Positions 43,361 to 52,200 of a DNA stretch of 64,000 bases are shown in pieces. How positions within the stretch are numbered: the stretch's first letter is position 1; each line of letters opens with the position of its first letter. Under the pieces are notes generated by a model. It was not told the DNA's origin. It did not search any database and saw only the letters and a program-made list of their open reading frames with translations. Origin of the DNA: Alphaproteobacteria bacterium (GTDB lineage: Bacteria; Pseudomonadota; Alphaproteobacteria; Micropepsales; Micropepsaceae). The stretch covers positions 13,510 to 77,509 of the forward strand of contig PLJH01000028.1 of NCBI GenBank assembly GCA_003139615.1, in the 5' to 3' direction. The position numbers and the translations under genes are program-made.

Positions 43361-44518
43361 ATGGCCCAGACCGAAGACAATCTGTTCGGCGAGAGCGGCG
43401 TGGCGGACGCCGGCGAAAGCTATGGCCGCCACTCGACCGGTATCCTGCCCAGCCATGTTCTGAAGCGACTGATCCGGTCGCGGCGCGAAGTGCTGGCCTC
43501 CGAAGATATCGACGACGCGCAGATCCAGCCGGCCAGCCTCGACCTTCGGGTCGGCGCGATGGCATGGCGGGTGCGCGCGAGTTTCCTGCCCGGGCCGAAT
43601 GCGACCGTGCGCGACAAGCTCGCGACCGTCGCGCTGCACGAGATCGACCTCACGCAAGGCGCGGTGCTGGAAACCGGCTGTGTCTATGTGGTGCCTCTCC
43701 TGGAGAGCGTGGAGTTTTCCTCGCGCGTCTCCGGCATCGCCAATCCCAAAAGCTCGACCGGGCGGCTGGATGTGTTCACCCGCCTGATCACGGATCGCGC
43801 CCAGGGTTTCGACCGGATCGAGTCGGGCTATCGCGGGCCCCTCTATGCCGAGATTTCGCCGCGCACGTTCCCCGTGCTGGTGCGCAAGGGCTCGCGGCTG
43901 AACCAGTTGCGCGTCCGCAGCGGTTCGCCGCAATTCACCGATACGCAGCTCAAGCGTCTCCATGCCGAGCAGCCGCTCGTGGATGGGCCGGCGGATATCG
44001 ACAACGGCCTCGCGCTCTCCGTCGATTTGCGGGGCGATTCCGTCAGCAAGCAGGTCGGCTGGCGGGCGAAGCGCCACACCGGCATCATCGACATCGACCT
44101 GCGCGCGGCGCTCGACCCGCTCGATTACTGGGAGCCGATCTATGCCAGCCGGTCGGAGACGATCGTGCTCGACCCCGACGAGTTCTACATCCTGGCCTCG
44201 CAGGAAGCGGTGGCGATCCCGCCGGAGTTCGCGGCCGAGATGGTGCCGTTCAATCCGCTGGTGGGCGAGTTCCGGGTTCACTATGCGGGTTTCTTCGATC
44301 CCGGTTTCGGCCACGAGGCGGGCCGGGGCCGCGGCTCGCGCGCGGTGCTGGAAGTCCGCTCCCGCGAAGTGCCGTTCATCCTGGAGCACGGCCAGATCAT
44401 CGGGCGGCTGGTGTTCGAACGACTCACCGATCCGCCGCCCGAAGTTTATGGACAGGGCATTGGCTCAAACTATCAGCGGCAAGGCCTGAAGCTGTCCAAG
44501 CACTTCCGGCAGGGTTGA
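43361..44518 (+). CDS. dcd: dCTP deaminase, long form
   Basis: A 385-residue 2'-deoxycytidine 5'-triphosphate deaminase of the long type found in alphaproteobacteria; it makes dUTP from dCTP in thymidylate supply. It has the dUTPase-like fold twice over: first half IQPASLDLRVGAMAWRVRAS and IANPKSSTGRLDVFTRLITD, second half KRHTGIIDIDLRAALDP and AEISPRTFPVLVRKG-type strands. The E. coli enzyme is about half this length. The ATG at 43361 was chosen since the frame upstream is Arg-rich and unlike the family. A strong hairpin follows about 190 bases after the stop. Confidence 0.92.
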   Translation: MAQTEDNLFGESGVADAGESYGRHSTGILPSHVLKRLIRSRREVLASEDIDDAQIQPASLDLRVGAMAWRVRASFLPGPNATVRDKLATVALHEIDLTQGAVLETGCVYVVPLLESVEFSSRVSGIANPKSSTGRLDVFTRLITDRAQGFDRIESGYRGPLYAEISPRTFPVLVRKGSRLNQLRVRSGSPQFTDTQLKRLHAEQPLVDGPADIDNGLALSVDLRGDSVSKQVGWRAKRHTGIIDIDLRAALDPLDYWEPIYASRSETIVLDPDEFYILASQEAVAIPPEFAAEMVPFNPLVGEFRVHYAGFFDPGFGHEAGRGRGSRAVLEVRSREVPFILEHGQIIGRLVFERLTDPPPEVYGQGIGSNYQRQGLKLSKHFRQG

Positions 44519-44706
44519 TCTATATTGCTCACTTGTTCCGGAAGCGCTTGTTTCTGTTGCAAAGAAATCACTTCGAGTGGCCAAAACGCACAGGACTCGT
44601 ATGGTCCCATTGCAAGCGGTCGCCGTCCCAGCACACTTGCGCCGCTGCGAGGCTACGGCAGGGGGCCAGGCCGCGCAGCTTCTGGGTCCGTTTTGACGGG
44701 GGCAGA

Positions 44707-44746
44707 CATGAGGCGGCCACGGCGCCAACGTGCCGGCCGCCTCATG
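44707..44746. terminator. Strong hairpin, possible terminator or leader structure
   Basis: A 12-bp perfect stem CATGAGGCGGCC / GGCCGCCTCATG with a 16-base loop stands 40 bases upstream of the acetyltransferase gene. There is no T-run, so it is not a classic intrinsic terminator; it may end dcd transcripts in a factor-dependent way or act in the leader of the next gene. The rest of 44519-44786 shows nothing I can name. Confidence 0.45.
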
Positions 44747-44786
44747 ACATTTCAGGGCCTGATAATCCTTTTGGCCACCCCGCCCG

Positions 44787-45311
44787 ATGCCACAGCTCCG
44801 AACATCCCGTCTCTCGCTCCGGCCGCTGTCCACCGGCGATGCGCCCGTCATGTTCGCCATGATGCGCGATGCCGAAACCATGCAGTTCTGGGACTGGCCC
44901 GCCTTCACGGATCCGGAAACGGTGGAGGAGGTCGTCGCGGCCCAGATCGCCGATATGGACGCCGGCAACTCGCTCTACTGGGCCGTCTGCCTAGAACCGG
45001 GCGGACCGGTCATCGGCTGCTGCGATCTCAGCGAGATCGACCGGCATCATGCGCGCGGGGAAGTCGGGTTCCTGTTCGGCCGCGCGAGCTGGGGGCAGGG
45101 CTATGCCTTCGAGGCGATGACGGCCATTGCGGACTACGCTTTCGGCGAACTCGGCCTCGCGCGGCTCTGGGCCCGTTTTCACGCCGGCAACGAGAAGTCC
45201 CGCGTTCTGCTCGAACGGTTGGGATTCACCTATGAGGGCACCCTGCGCGGGCATGTGCTGCGAGAAGGCGTGCGGCGCGATTGCAGTCTTTACGGGTGCA
45301 TCCGCAGTTGA
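44787..45311 (+). CDS. GNAT-family N-acetyltransferase (RimJ/RimL type)
   Basis: A 174-residue acetyltransferase. It has LRTSRLSLRPLSTGDAPVMF at the N-terminus, VIGCCDLSEIDR for the central strand, the acetyl-CoA loop GRASWGQGYAFEAMTAIADY, and NEKSRVLLERLGFTYEGTLRG near the C-terminus. Motif order is the complete GNAT core. It is unrelated in detail to the GNAT at 131-727. Substrate unknown. Confidence 0.92.
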   Translation: MPQLRTSRLSLRPLSTGDAPVMFAMMRDAETMQFWDWPAFTDPETVEEVVAAQIADMDAGNSLYWAVCLEPGGPVIGCCDLSEIDRHHARGEVGFLFGRASWGQGYAFEAMTAIADYAFGELGLARLWARFHAGNEKSRVLLERLGFTYEGTLRGHVLREGVRRDCSLYGCIRS

Positions 45312-45434
45312 TTGGCATTACGGACAGTCCACGTGCTATCGGAACGTTCGGGGTGCCGATGTCGTTCGCCGTTTTTCCGAGCCGGCGGATCGATTGACTC
45401 GATTTTCGCCACGCGAAAATTCATGGATATGTGA

Positions 45435-46133
45435 ATGGTGACCGTTTTCCTGAGTTGGTGGCATGCGATCGGAGCCTTCCTGGACTGGATGGTGCATGCG
45501 TCGGTCGAGTTCATCAAATTGCATCAGCAATGGTCCTTCCCCGTAATGTTCCTGGTGTCGTTCGGCGAGTCTTTTGTGGGCTTCAGCTTCCTCTTTCCCG
45601 GCACCACGATTCTTGTGTTGGCCGGAACACTGGTCGCGTGGCCGTTGAACCCGCATGGTGCGCTGAGTATCTGGCCCGTGTTGTCGGGCGCCATTCTCGG
45701 CGCGGTGATCGGGGACACGATCTCTTACATGCTCGGCCAGCGCTTCGGGCACCTGCTCGAAAAGCACTGGTTTTTCATCCGCTACCCGGAAGTGCTTGCA
45801 CGCGGCTACAGCTTCTTCGACCGATTCGGCACTGTCAGCGTTTTCGTCGGGCGGTTTTTCGGCCCTGTGCGCGCCGTGATTCCGCTGGTGGCCGGGATCA
45901 TGGGGATGCCGACGCGGAAGTTCTGGGTCGCCAACATTGCGTCGGCTTTCATTTGGGCGCCCGCGCTGCTGCTTGTCGGGGCGGGGATTCACCAGCTCGC
46001 GGCCCTCTTCACGGAAAAGCACGAACGGCTGCTGATCAGTGCGGCCGTCGTGGTGGCGTTGATGGCGACGATCTGGGCGCTGGAGAAATACGGCATACTG
46101 GACCGCTTCAAACCGGCGAGGACGGACCGTTGA
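45435..46133 (+). CDS. DedA/VTT-family membrane protein
   Basis: A 232-residue membrane protein with the SNARE-associated/VTT domain: ESFVGFSFLFPGTTILVLAG, then GAILGAVIGDTISYMLGQRFG, the FFDRFGTVSVFVGRFFGPVRAVIPLVAG motif and a closing pair of helices. DedA proteins are lipid transporters or scramblases involved in membrane potential and polymyxin or pH tolerance. Motif order is normal. It is followed by an exported phosphatase gene 41 bases downstream. Confidence 0.92.
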   Translation: MVTVFLSWWHAIGAFLDWMVHASVEFIKLHQQWSFPVMFLVSFGESFVGFSFLFPGTTILVLAGTLVAWPLNPHGALSIWPVLSGAILGAVIGDTISYMLGQRFGHLLEKHWFFIRYPEVLARGYSFFDRFGTVSVFVGRFFGPVRAVIPLVAGIMGMPTRKFWVANIASAFIWAPALLLVGAGIHQLAALFTEKHERLLISAAVVVALMATIWALEKYGILDRFKPARTDR

Positions 46134-46174
46134 GCCATCTCACGCCTGTCATGTTTTCGTCTCATACTGCACGC

Positions 46175-47425
46175 ATGCGCATCGCGATCCGTCTTTGGCT
46201 CATCTCTCTGCTCTTGGGCCTGGCCGGCGCTGCAAACGCGGCGACACCGGCGCTTCTCAGCCATTGGGCGCAACTGGCGCCCGGCGGAGGCGCGGAAGCG
46301 CGAATCGTCCTGCAGGGCAATGTGTGTCCGCCCGCCATCGTTGACGGCGCAAACATGCCGATGCGCGTGCGCGCCGCCGCCGACAAGAATTTTCCCGTGC
46401 TTCTGTGCGCAGTGACTTTGCCCGCGGGCGCGAAACATCTTTCCATTCTCGGCACCGACATGCCGGTGCCCGTCGCCGACCCGCAACGCATTATCGTGCT
46501 GGGCGATACGGGGTGCCGCATCAAAGGCTCGGCCGTGCAGGCCTGCAACGATCCCGCCAAATGGGAATTCCCGGAAATCGCCGCCGCCGCCGCGAAGCTG
46601 AAACCGGACCTCACGATCCATGTCGGCGATTATCTGTATCGCGAAGGACCTTGTCCCGGAGTCGACAGCGGCTGCACCGGAAGTCCGTGGGGCGACAATT
46701 GGAATGCATGGGCCGCGGATTTCTTCACGCCCGCTCAGCCGTTGCTTGGCGCCTCGGCATGGGTTGTCGTGCGCGGCAATCATGAAGATTGCACGCGCGG
46801 CGGCCCCGGATGGCTGAGGTTGTTGGGACCACTCGCGGTCGATACTGCGAATTGCGTGTCGCATCTCGCGCCCTATCCCGTACCGCTGAAGCCGATGACC
46901 CTTATTGTGATGGACGATGCCGATGCGTCCGATGTTCTCGCGCCGTCCGATCAGGTTGCGGTTTATCGCGGAGACTTTGCGGCGATCGGAAGACTTGCGC
47001 CGGCTCCGAGCTGGCTCGTGATGCATCGCCCCATCTGGGGCGTCGTCAAAGGGCCGATGGGCATGGTGCTGGGCGGCAACAGCACGATGATGGCGGCGGT
47101 CGATAGAACCAGGATCGCGCCCAATATTTCGCTTCTGCTTGCGGGCCACATCCATACATTCGAGGCGATCAACTACGAGAAAGGCGCGCCGCCGCAGATC
47201 CTGGCGGGCGAAGGCGGCGATTTGCTCGATCCCGCGCCCGCCGATCTGACCGGCCAAAGCGTGGGCGCGATGAAAATCACCAGCGGGCTTTCCTTGCCCG
47301 GTTACGGTTTCCTGCTTTTCACCCGTGCCGGAAACATCTGGAACGTCGATGTGCGCGCCGCCGACGGCTCGCATGAGCGGAGCTGCGAGTTCGCGTCCGG
47401 CCATATCGCGTGCGCAGCCAAGTAG
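46175..47425 (+). CDS. Exported calcineurin-like metallophosphoesterase
   Basis: A 416-residue protein with a signal peptide (MRIAIRLWLISLLLGLAGAA). The two-metal phosphoesterase motifs are in order: IIVLGDTGCR (D), LTIHVGDYLYRE (GD), VVVRGNHEDC (GNHE), WLVMHRPIWG (H) and LLAGHIHTFE (GHxH). It should act on phosphoesters in the periplasm; substrate not clear. Start: ATG 46175 begins the signal peptide, ATG 46151 would add eight residues; no ribosome binding site distinguishes them. Probably co-transcribed with the DedA gene. Confidence 0.9.
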   Translation: MRIAIRLWLISLLLGLAGAANAATPALLSHWAQLAPGGGAEARIVLQGNVCPPAIVDGANMPMRVRAAADKNFPVLLCAVTLPAGAKHLSILGTDMPVPVADPQRIIVLGDTGCRIKGSAVQACNDPAKWEFPEIAAAAAKLKPDLTIHVGDYLYREGPCPGVDSGCTGSPWGDNWNAWAADFFTPAQPLLGASAWVVVRGNHEDCTRGGPGWLRLLGPLAVDTANCVSHLAPYPVPLKPMTLIVMDDADASDVLAPSDQVAVYRGDFAAIGRLAPAPSWLVMHRPIWGVVKGPMGMVLGGNSTMMAAVDRTRIAPNISLLLAGHIHTFEAINYEKGAPPQILAGEGGDLLDPAPADLTGQSVGAMKITSGLSLPGYGFLLFTRAGNIWNVDVRAADGSHERSCEFASGHIACAAK

Positions 47426-47638
47426 GCGCATTCGACCGCGATATCTGAATGCGGAATGAATGCACTGCTCGCATTTCCGTGAAGCGAACGCGAAGCAATC
47501 ACCCTCGCGTGATGCGCCGCCAAATGATCCGTACAAAGACAGATGACGGCAATAGTTCGGACATGTTTCGGACGCACTCGGCATCCAGATTCCTTCACGA
47601 GAGGCGGCACTGAAGAAATCGTTCGAAGGATATCGATC

Positions 47639-47950
47639 ATGCTTACGTCAAATCTGCGCAAGACCGTTCTCGCCGTTGCCGCACTCGCTCTCTGCCCATC
47701 GCTTGCCTTTGCGCAGGCCGGCAGCGAACCGGCGAAACCCATGACCACGACGACGATGTCGACCCCGGCGGCAGCCAACGTCAAGGCGACGAAGACCGTC
47801 GTGAAAGCCAAGACGCACAAGACGACCAAAGTCTCGCAGCTCGCCAAACACAAGCATCTCGGCAAGGTGGCGCGCACGAAGACCAAGACCGCGAAGACGG
47901 CATCGCTGTCGACCAGCGACACGATGAAGGCCAAGACCGCGGCGAAATAA
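47639..47950 (+). CDS. Small exported Lys/Thr-rich basic protein
   Basis: A 103-residue protein with a signal peptide (LRKTVLAVAALALCPSLAFA) followed by a low-complexity mature chain rich in Lys, Thr and Ala (TKTVVKAKTHKTTK, HKHLGKVARTKTKTAKTAS). It is unlikely to have a globular fold; such basic proteins may bind the cell envelope or DNA. AAGGA stands 8 bases before the ATG. A clear intrinsic terminator follows, so this is a single-gene transcript. No family recognised. Confidence 0.75.
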   Translation: MLTSNLRKTVLAVAALALCPSLAFAQAGSEPAKPMTTTTMSTPAAANVKATKTVVKAKTHKTTKVSQLAKHKHLGKVARTKTKTAKTASLSTSDTMKAKTAAK

Positions 47951-47975
47951 GCCCGCCAGGCATTGCCGAAACTTG

Positions 47976-48008
47976 AAGGGCGCCTGTAACGGGCGCCCTT
48001 TCTTTTTG
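47976..48008 (+). terminator. Intrinsic terminator
   Basis: A 9-bp stem AAGGGCGCC (47976-47984) / GGCGCCCTT (47992-48000) with a 7-base loop is followed by TTCTTTTTG on the plus strand. It ends the Lys/Thr-rich gene and lies at the convergent end of the ELM1-like gene, whose stop is just beyond. Confidence 0.88.
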
Positions 48009-48971
48009 TTATGCGAGCTCCCGGATTGCCTCGACAACTGTCGACATTTCGTCGATGCGCGATGGGGCAAAAACTTCCAGTCGATCCGAGAAATCGCGTG
48101 TCAGATTGCGTTCGCGCAAGATGCGCTTGAAATCCGCGAATTTCCGCGATCCGCCGGGCAGATCGTAGATCCGGACGGGTCGGCCGGTGGCGCAGGCTTC
48201 GGAGATCATGTTCACGGAGTCGCACGTGACGATCAGATGATCGGCGAGACCGAGGATTCCGTAATAGGGGTTTGCACCGGAACCGTCCCACACGAATGCG
48301 GGCACATCGGAAAGCTCCGAGCGAAGGATCGCGACATTCTCGTCGCCTGTGCGGCGGGACGGTGTGACGAGGAGGCTGACATTTTCGGCTTTTGCGAGAT
48401 CGCGTAGCGCGCCTGCAAATGCGCGCATCTCTTCAGGTCCAAAACGGAACGCTGCATTCGGACCGCCGATCAGCACGCCGATATAGGGTCGGGGCAGATT
48501 CGCAACTTGCGGCGCGAACGCGGCCGCGTCGGCTGCCAGCCGCTCGGGCGTGACGCGATGGAGCGCGCCAATGGTCGAGATCACATTCGGCCCGCTCAGC
48601 CTGTCGTGCAAGGGTGTGACGACCAGATCGAAATGCGAAGGCGCGATGACGGGGTTCTGAATCTGAACTGTCAGCGTCGGCTTTCCGGCGCGCCGGCTTT
48701 CGCGCCGAACATAAAGCGACGCCGGTACGCTGTGGCGTCCCGTGGCAATGAGGATGTCGGGCCAGGGCGGCGCGAGCGCGTCGCTGCCTTCGGAATACGC
48801 ATGCGAAAGCCCGATGCGAAGATAGGGCGACAATTGACGCCAGGGCATGCGAAGCGTGACCCGCTTGACGATCGTCGTGACACCCAACGCTTCGGCGAGG
48901 CCGAGACACTGGCTCTCCATGCCTGCCTTGCCGTCGGTCACGACCCAGCATGTCGACAAGCGAGCTTCCAC
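48009..48971 (-). CDS. ELM1/DUF1022-like (mitochondrial fission ELM1 family) protein
   Basis: A 320-residue protein of the ELM1 family, named for a plant mitochondrial-fission factor; the bacterial members look like GT-B-type glycosyltransferases. Landmarks: TCWVVTDGKAGMESQCLGLAEAL, ILIATGRHSVPASLYVRRES, PHLKGPN-like (PLHDRLSGPNVISTIGALHR), VLIGGPNAAFRFG, and the C-terminal LADHLIVTCDSVNMISEACATGRPV. The last motif is where a nucleotide-sugar would bind. It follows the unknown 634-residue gene by 2 bases. Confidence 0.85.
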   Translation of the reverse strand: MEARLSTCWVVTDGKAGMESQCLGLAEALGVTTIVKRVTLRMPWRQLSPYLRIGLSHAYSEGSDALAPPWPDILIATGRHSVPASLYVRRESRRAGKPTLTVQIQNPVIAPSHFDLVVTPLHDRLSGPNVISTIGALHRVTPERLAADAAAFAPQVANLPRPYIGVLIGGPNAAFRFGPEEMRAFAGALRDLAKAENVSLLVTPSRRTGDENVAILRSELSDVPAFVWDGSGANPYYGILGLADHLIVTCDSVNMISEACATGRPVRIYDLPGGSRKFADFKRILRERNLTRDFSDRLEVFAPSRIDEMSTVVEAIRELA

Positions 48972-48973
48972 GC

Positions 48974-50878
48974 TCAGAAGCCGAACATGTGATCCAGGCT
49001 GAAGCTGCCGCCCGAGCCCAGAACGCCGTGATAGCCGAACAGCCGGCAGGTCTCGTCGCGGATGATCACATAAGGATGCTGTCCCGCTTCGCGCAGCAAA
49101 TCCGCATCGAACATCTCGCCGACACGCCAGTGCAACGAACCGGAGGCGGGAATCGCGATATCCTTGCGCGCAAGTTCGGCACCGCTTTCACTGCGCAGTG
49201 TGAGCGTGGTCGTCGACTTCGGAAGCCATTTTTCCGAAACCGGATAGATCAGGTGGCAAATCGTTTCCGCCGGGCGCGGCGCCACACGCAGAAACAAGCG
49301 CGTCGACAATCCGGGCGGTGGGCCGGCATAGGATTGGGGCTCGCCGCGATAGGTGAGCGCCGTGTTGAACACATGCGAGCCGAAGCTCGTTTCGGCATGA
49401 TGCCCGCTTGCGCGATCGCCATAGCGGAAAAGCGCGTGAAGCCAACCGTCGGCTTCTTCGCCGGCATCGAAATCGTAGACAAGTTCGACATGGCCGTAGC
49501 CGCCGGGAAGTTTCCCGGCTGCGAGTTCGGTAACGTCGAGCGCGACAGATTGATTGCGCCTGAGATTGCCGAATTTGTGCTCGGCGACGAGTTGGCCGTC
49601 TGCCGTGTAAACCAGCGCCTTCACCGGCAGATGCGTCTGCGCGGTGGACATCGGCGTGGGCAGCACTGTCGTTGTGAAGGACGCGGTCGGAAGAATTGCT
49701 GCCGGCAGAAGATGCACTTTGCCCAGCAGAGCTCGCAAACCCGCCAGTGCCGGGTCGTTCTTCAGATCGACGCGCTCGACATTCGGATGTGCCACGCGCG
49801 AGCGGCCGTTCTTGCCCACGATCTCATAGCGCGGACGCACGAGATGCTTGCCGGCGTGAATCTCGATCTGATCGGGCCAGCGCAAGTCCGGCAGCAATTC
49901 CGAAACGCTCAGCCGCCGCGTGGCGAAGGGCGAAATCTCTTCCTGAAGACGCGTCACGCCCTCGCGGCCCGTCGCACCCATGCCGATATCGCCGGCCGGA
50001 ATCGAAATCGGATGGCTGTTCTGCACCCAGAGGATCACGTCCTCGCCGTCTGCGGGGGCAGGCAGCCCGGCATAGAGATCCGCAGGCCATGAATTCGCGT
50101 CATGCGTGGCGGAAAGAACATTGGGTTCGTCGCCATAGGTGTCGAGCGCATATTTGACGATGTCATGGCCCGCGACGCCCACCGCGTGCACGAACAATTG
50201 TCCGGTGAAGGCGGGCAGTTCGAAGCGCGCGCGGATTTCGCGGCTGTCGATGACGACGGAACTCTCGGGCGCGCCGCAGGATTCCGTCCATGTCGCGAGA
50301 ACCGATCCGTCGGCCGCAAACAGCCGGCACCAAAGCGAGACGGCCTTCGCACCATAACGCGTCCAGTAGTTTGCCGTGACGAGGCGCGTGTGGTGGCCGC
50401 CTTCGTCGCGGAAAAACACGTGATTGGTCGCGAAATTGAGGGTGGACAGATAGCGATCCGGAACCGTTTGCAGCTCCGCGGGCGTCTTCAGATGCGCGAA
50501 GCTGATCGTCTGCGCATTCTTGGGCAGCAAATGCCGGATCTGTGCGAGCGGCTTCTTGTCGTCGAAGCTGGCAATGAGCACGGTGCCGCATTGCGTGTTT
50601 GCGAGGTCCGTCACGGCCCGCGCCGACAGATTGCGGAAGCGCCGGTTCAGATGCTCGATGTTCTGGACGAAATAACCGGCGAGTTCGATTCCGGTCAGCG
50701 GATAAAAGGTCTCGAACGCTTCGATGATGCCGTCGGGATCGTAGATCGCGGTGCCGCCGTTCGCACTGAGCTTCGCAAGCAATGCGCGCGCGGGCTCTGC
50801 CGCAAGCGGATGCGAAATCGCCTTGTAGATCGAACTGCCGCCGATATCGTTGCGGAAAGTGTCAATGCGCAGCGGCAT
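48974..50878 (-). CDS. Unrecognised 634-residue protein in the ELM1/2OG-oxygenase cluster
   Basis: A 634-residue protein with no signal peptide or membrane segment. It looks like a multi-domain beta-rich protein: an N-terminal alpha/beta part (residues 1-110), then several Ig-like or jelly-roll strands (for example VSLWCRLFAADGSVLATWTE and HVELVYDFDAGEEADGWLH), and C-terminal RDETCRLFGYHG. The combination HDANSWPADLYAGLPAPADG with ILWVQNSHP suggests a carbohydrate- or envelope-related function, but I do not recognise the family. The start at 50878 overlaps the upstream 2OG-oxygenase gene by 17 bases and it ends 2 bases before the ELM1-like gene, so the three form one operon. Confidence 0.8.
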   Translation of the reverse strand: MPLRIDTFRNDIGGSSIYKAISHPLAAEPARALLAKLSANGGTAIYDPDGIIEAFETFYPLTGIELAGYFVQNIEHLNRRFRNLSARAVTDLANTQCGTVLIASFDDKKPLAQIRHLLPKNAQTISFAHLKTPAELQTVPDRYLSTLNFATNHVFFRDEGGHHTRLVTANYWTRYGAKAVSLWCRLFAADGSVLATWTESCGAPESSVVIDSREIRARFELPAFTGQLFVHAVGVAGHDIVKYALDTYGDEPNVLSATHDANSWPADLYAGLPAPADGEDVILWVQNSHPISIPAGDIGMGATGREGVTRLQEEISPFATRRLSVSELLPDLRWPDQIEIHAGKHLVRPRYEIVGKNGRSRVAHPNVERVDLKNDPALAGLRALLGKVHLLPAAILPTASFTTTVLPTPMSTAQTHLPVKALVYTADGQLVAEHKFGNLRRNQSVALDVTELAAGKLPGGYGHVELVYDFDAGEEADGWLHALFRYGDRASGHHAETSFGSHVFNTALTYRGEPQSYAGPPPGLSTRLFLRVAPRPAETICHLIYPVSEKWLPKSTTTLTLRSESGAELARKDIAIPASGSLHWRVGEMFDADLLREAGQHPYVIIRDETCRLFGYHGVLGSGGSFSLDHMFGF

Positions 50879-51512
50879 GCTTGCCCGCCCCGCCGGAAAA
50901 GAGGCCGCCCAGTCGTTTGATGAATGCACTCAGGCGATGGCGCGCCTGTTCGCGACGCACGACGGATTCGTCCGTCACCCAATTCACCTGGATCACGCGC
51001 CGCATGCCGTCGACCGGCTCGAAGCCGTGCCACGCATTGGGGCCGTTGCGGAAGATCAGGAGCGTGCCTTCGTCCGGCGGAATCTCCGCGGCGTAATCGT
51101 TCAGATCGGTCGACGAGCGCAGGATGCGCAGCCGGCCGCGTTCGCTCTCGTCCTTGCTGTTCATATAAAGCAGCAGGGTGACAAGCTTTGTCGTGCTGTC
51201 GGTGTGGATGTGCCCATCGCGGGCGGAGCATTGGCCGCGCACCGTCACCATCACGGGGCGGCCGTTCAAATCGATCTTCAGCTTGTCGGTGATGATCGCC
51301 GCCATTTGTGAACTCGAAAGTTCCGCGATCAGCGAGGAGAAGGCGGGACCGTAAGTCAGGCTGGCCAGAGGAAAGCTGCCCGTCTTTTCGACTTTCGGAA
51401 AGTCGCCGTCTATCGCTGCGAGCGCATCGCTCTTGATGAACCCCGGCACGATCGCAAACGGATAAGGCGCTTGCTGGACGTTTGCAGAAACGAGACGTTC
51501 TAGATCGACCAT
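50862..51512 (-). CDS. 2OG-Fe(II) oxygenase family protein
   Basis: A 216-residue double-stranded beta-helix oxygenase. Iron ligands are visible: HxD at H103/D105 (HIHTDS) and the distal His H162 (NAWHGFEPV), with R171/R172 for 2-oxoglutarate. The N-terminal YPFAIVPGFI resembles prolyl hydroxylase-like oxygenases; substrate unknown. The ATG at 51512 (MVDLERLVS) has GAAGAA upstream. It leads the operon with the 634-residue protein and the ELM1-like gene. The 289 bases upstream (51513-51801) hold no gene I can support. Confidence 0.85.
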   Translation of the reverse strand: MVDLERLVSANVQQAPYPFAIVPGFIKSDALAAIDGDFPKVEKTGSFPLASLTYGPAFSSLIAELSSSQMAAIITDKLKIDLNGRPVMVTVRGQCSARDGHIHTDSTTKLVTLLLYMNSKDESERGRLRILRSSTDLNDYAAEIPPDEGTLLIFRNGPNAWHGFEPVDGMRRVIQVNWVTDESVVRREQARHRLSAFIKRLGGLFSGGAGKHAAAH

Positions 51513-51801
51513 GCTTGTTCTTCGAAGGTTTCGCGTTACGCCGCCGTCATATTTTGTCCGCGTGGGTTCGACAGGGCGGACGCGGTCTGAAACCAGACGG
51601 CGAATGCCAGCCACCTAACAGCCTAAGTGCCGAAAGTGTAGGCCTTTTTTCGTTTTGGTTTAAGAGCGCCGCAGGAATCCCGGCTTTTCACGGCCGGTCG
51701 CGCGTCGTGCGGCACCAGCACACTTATTTGAAGCGCCTGTTCGTGGTAGGGTTATTGCCGATGGGGCGTGGGCGACGGCGTGTCGCCATCAGGAGGGGCA
51801 T

Positions 51802-52110
51802 ATGATGTGGATGGGTCTGATTCATCACGCGACGGCGGCTTTGATCGTCGCGTTTTTCGTCTTGTTTGCGGCCGGCAAGTCCGAGGGGTTGGTCAAGCTC
51901 CTGGGTACGGTGCTCGGTCTTTGGATTCTGGTGCTGACCATTGTCGGGGTGGTGGGCATCGTTACCGCGCCGATGTTTGGCGGCAAGCCGTTTGGGATGG
52001 ATTTTCACGGGATGCACGATCATTGGATGCATCATGACGGCGGCCCGGGAATGACGCCCCCGCCGGCCGGCACGCCCATGCAGCCTGCACCCACGCCGGG
52101 CAGCCACTAG
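51802..52110 (+). CDS. Small membrane protein with His/Met-rich tail
   Basis: A 102-residue protein with two membrane helices (LIHHATAALIVAFFVLFAAG and LLGTVLGLWILVLTIVGVVG) and a tail rich in His, Met and Pro (MHDHWMHHDGG, then PGMTPPPAG). The tail could bind copper or other soft metals. AGGAGG stands 5 bases before the ATG. I do not recognise a named family. It is 90 bases ahead of an exported beta-propeller gene. Confidence 0.72.
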   Translation: MMWMGLIHHATAALIVAFFVLFAAGKSEGLVKLLGTVLGLWILVLTIVGVVGIVTAPMFGGKPFGMDFHGMHDHWMHHDGGPGMTPPPAGTPMQPAPTPGSH

Positions 52111-52200
52111 CACTTGTTCGCGTTTCGAAGTTTGATCGCGGCCGCCGCCGTTCTCGCAGCGGTCGCAGTTTTGCGTTCGCCTTCATCAAGGAGTTTGTCG

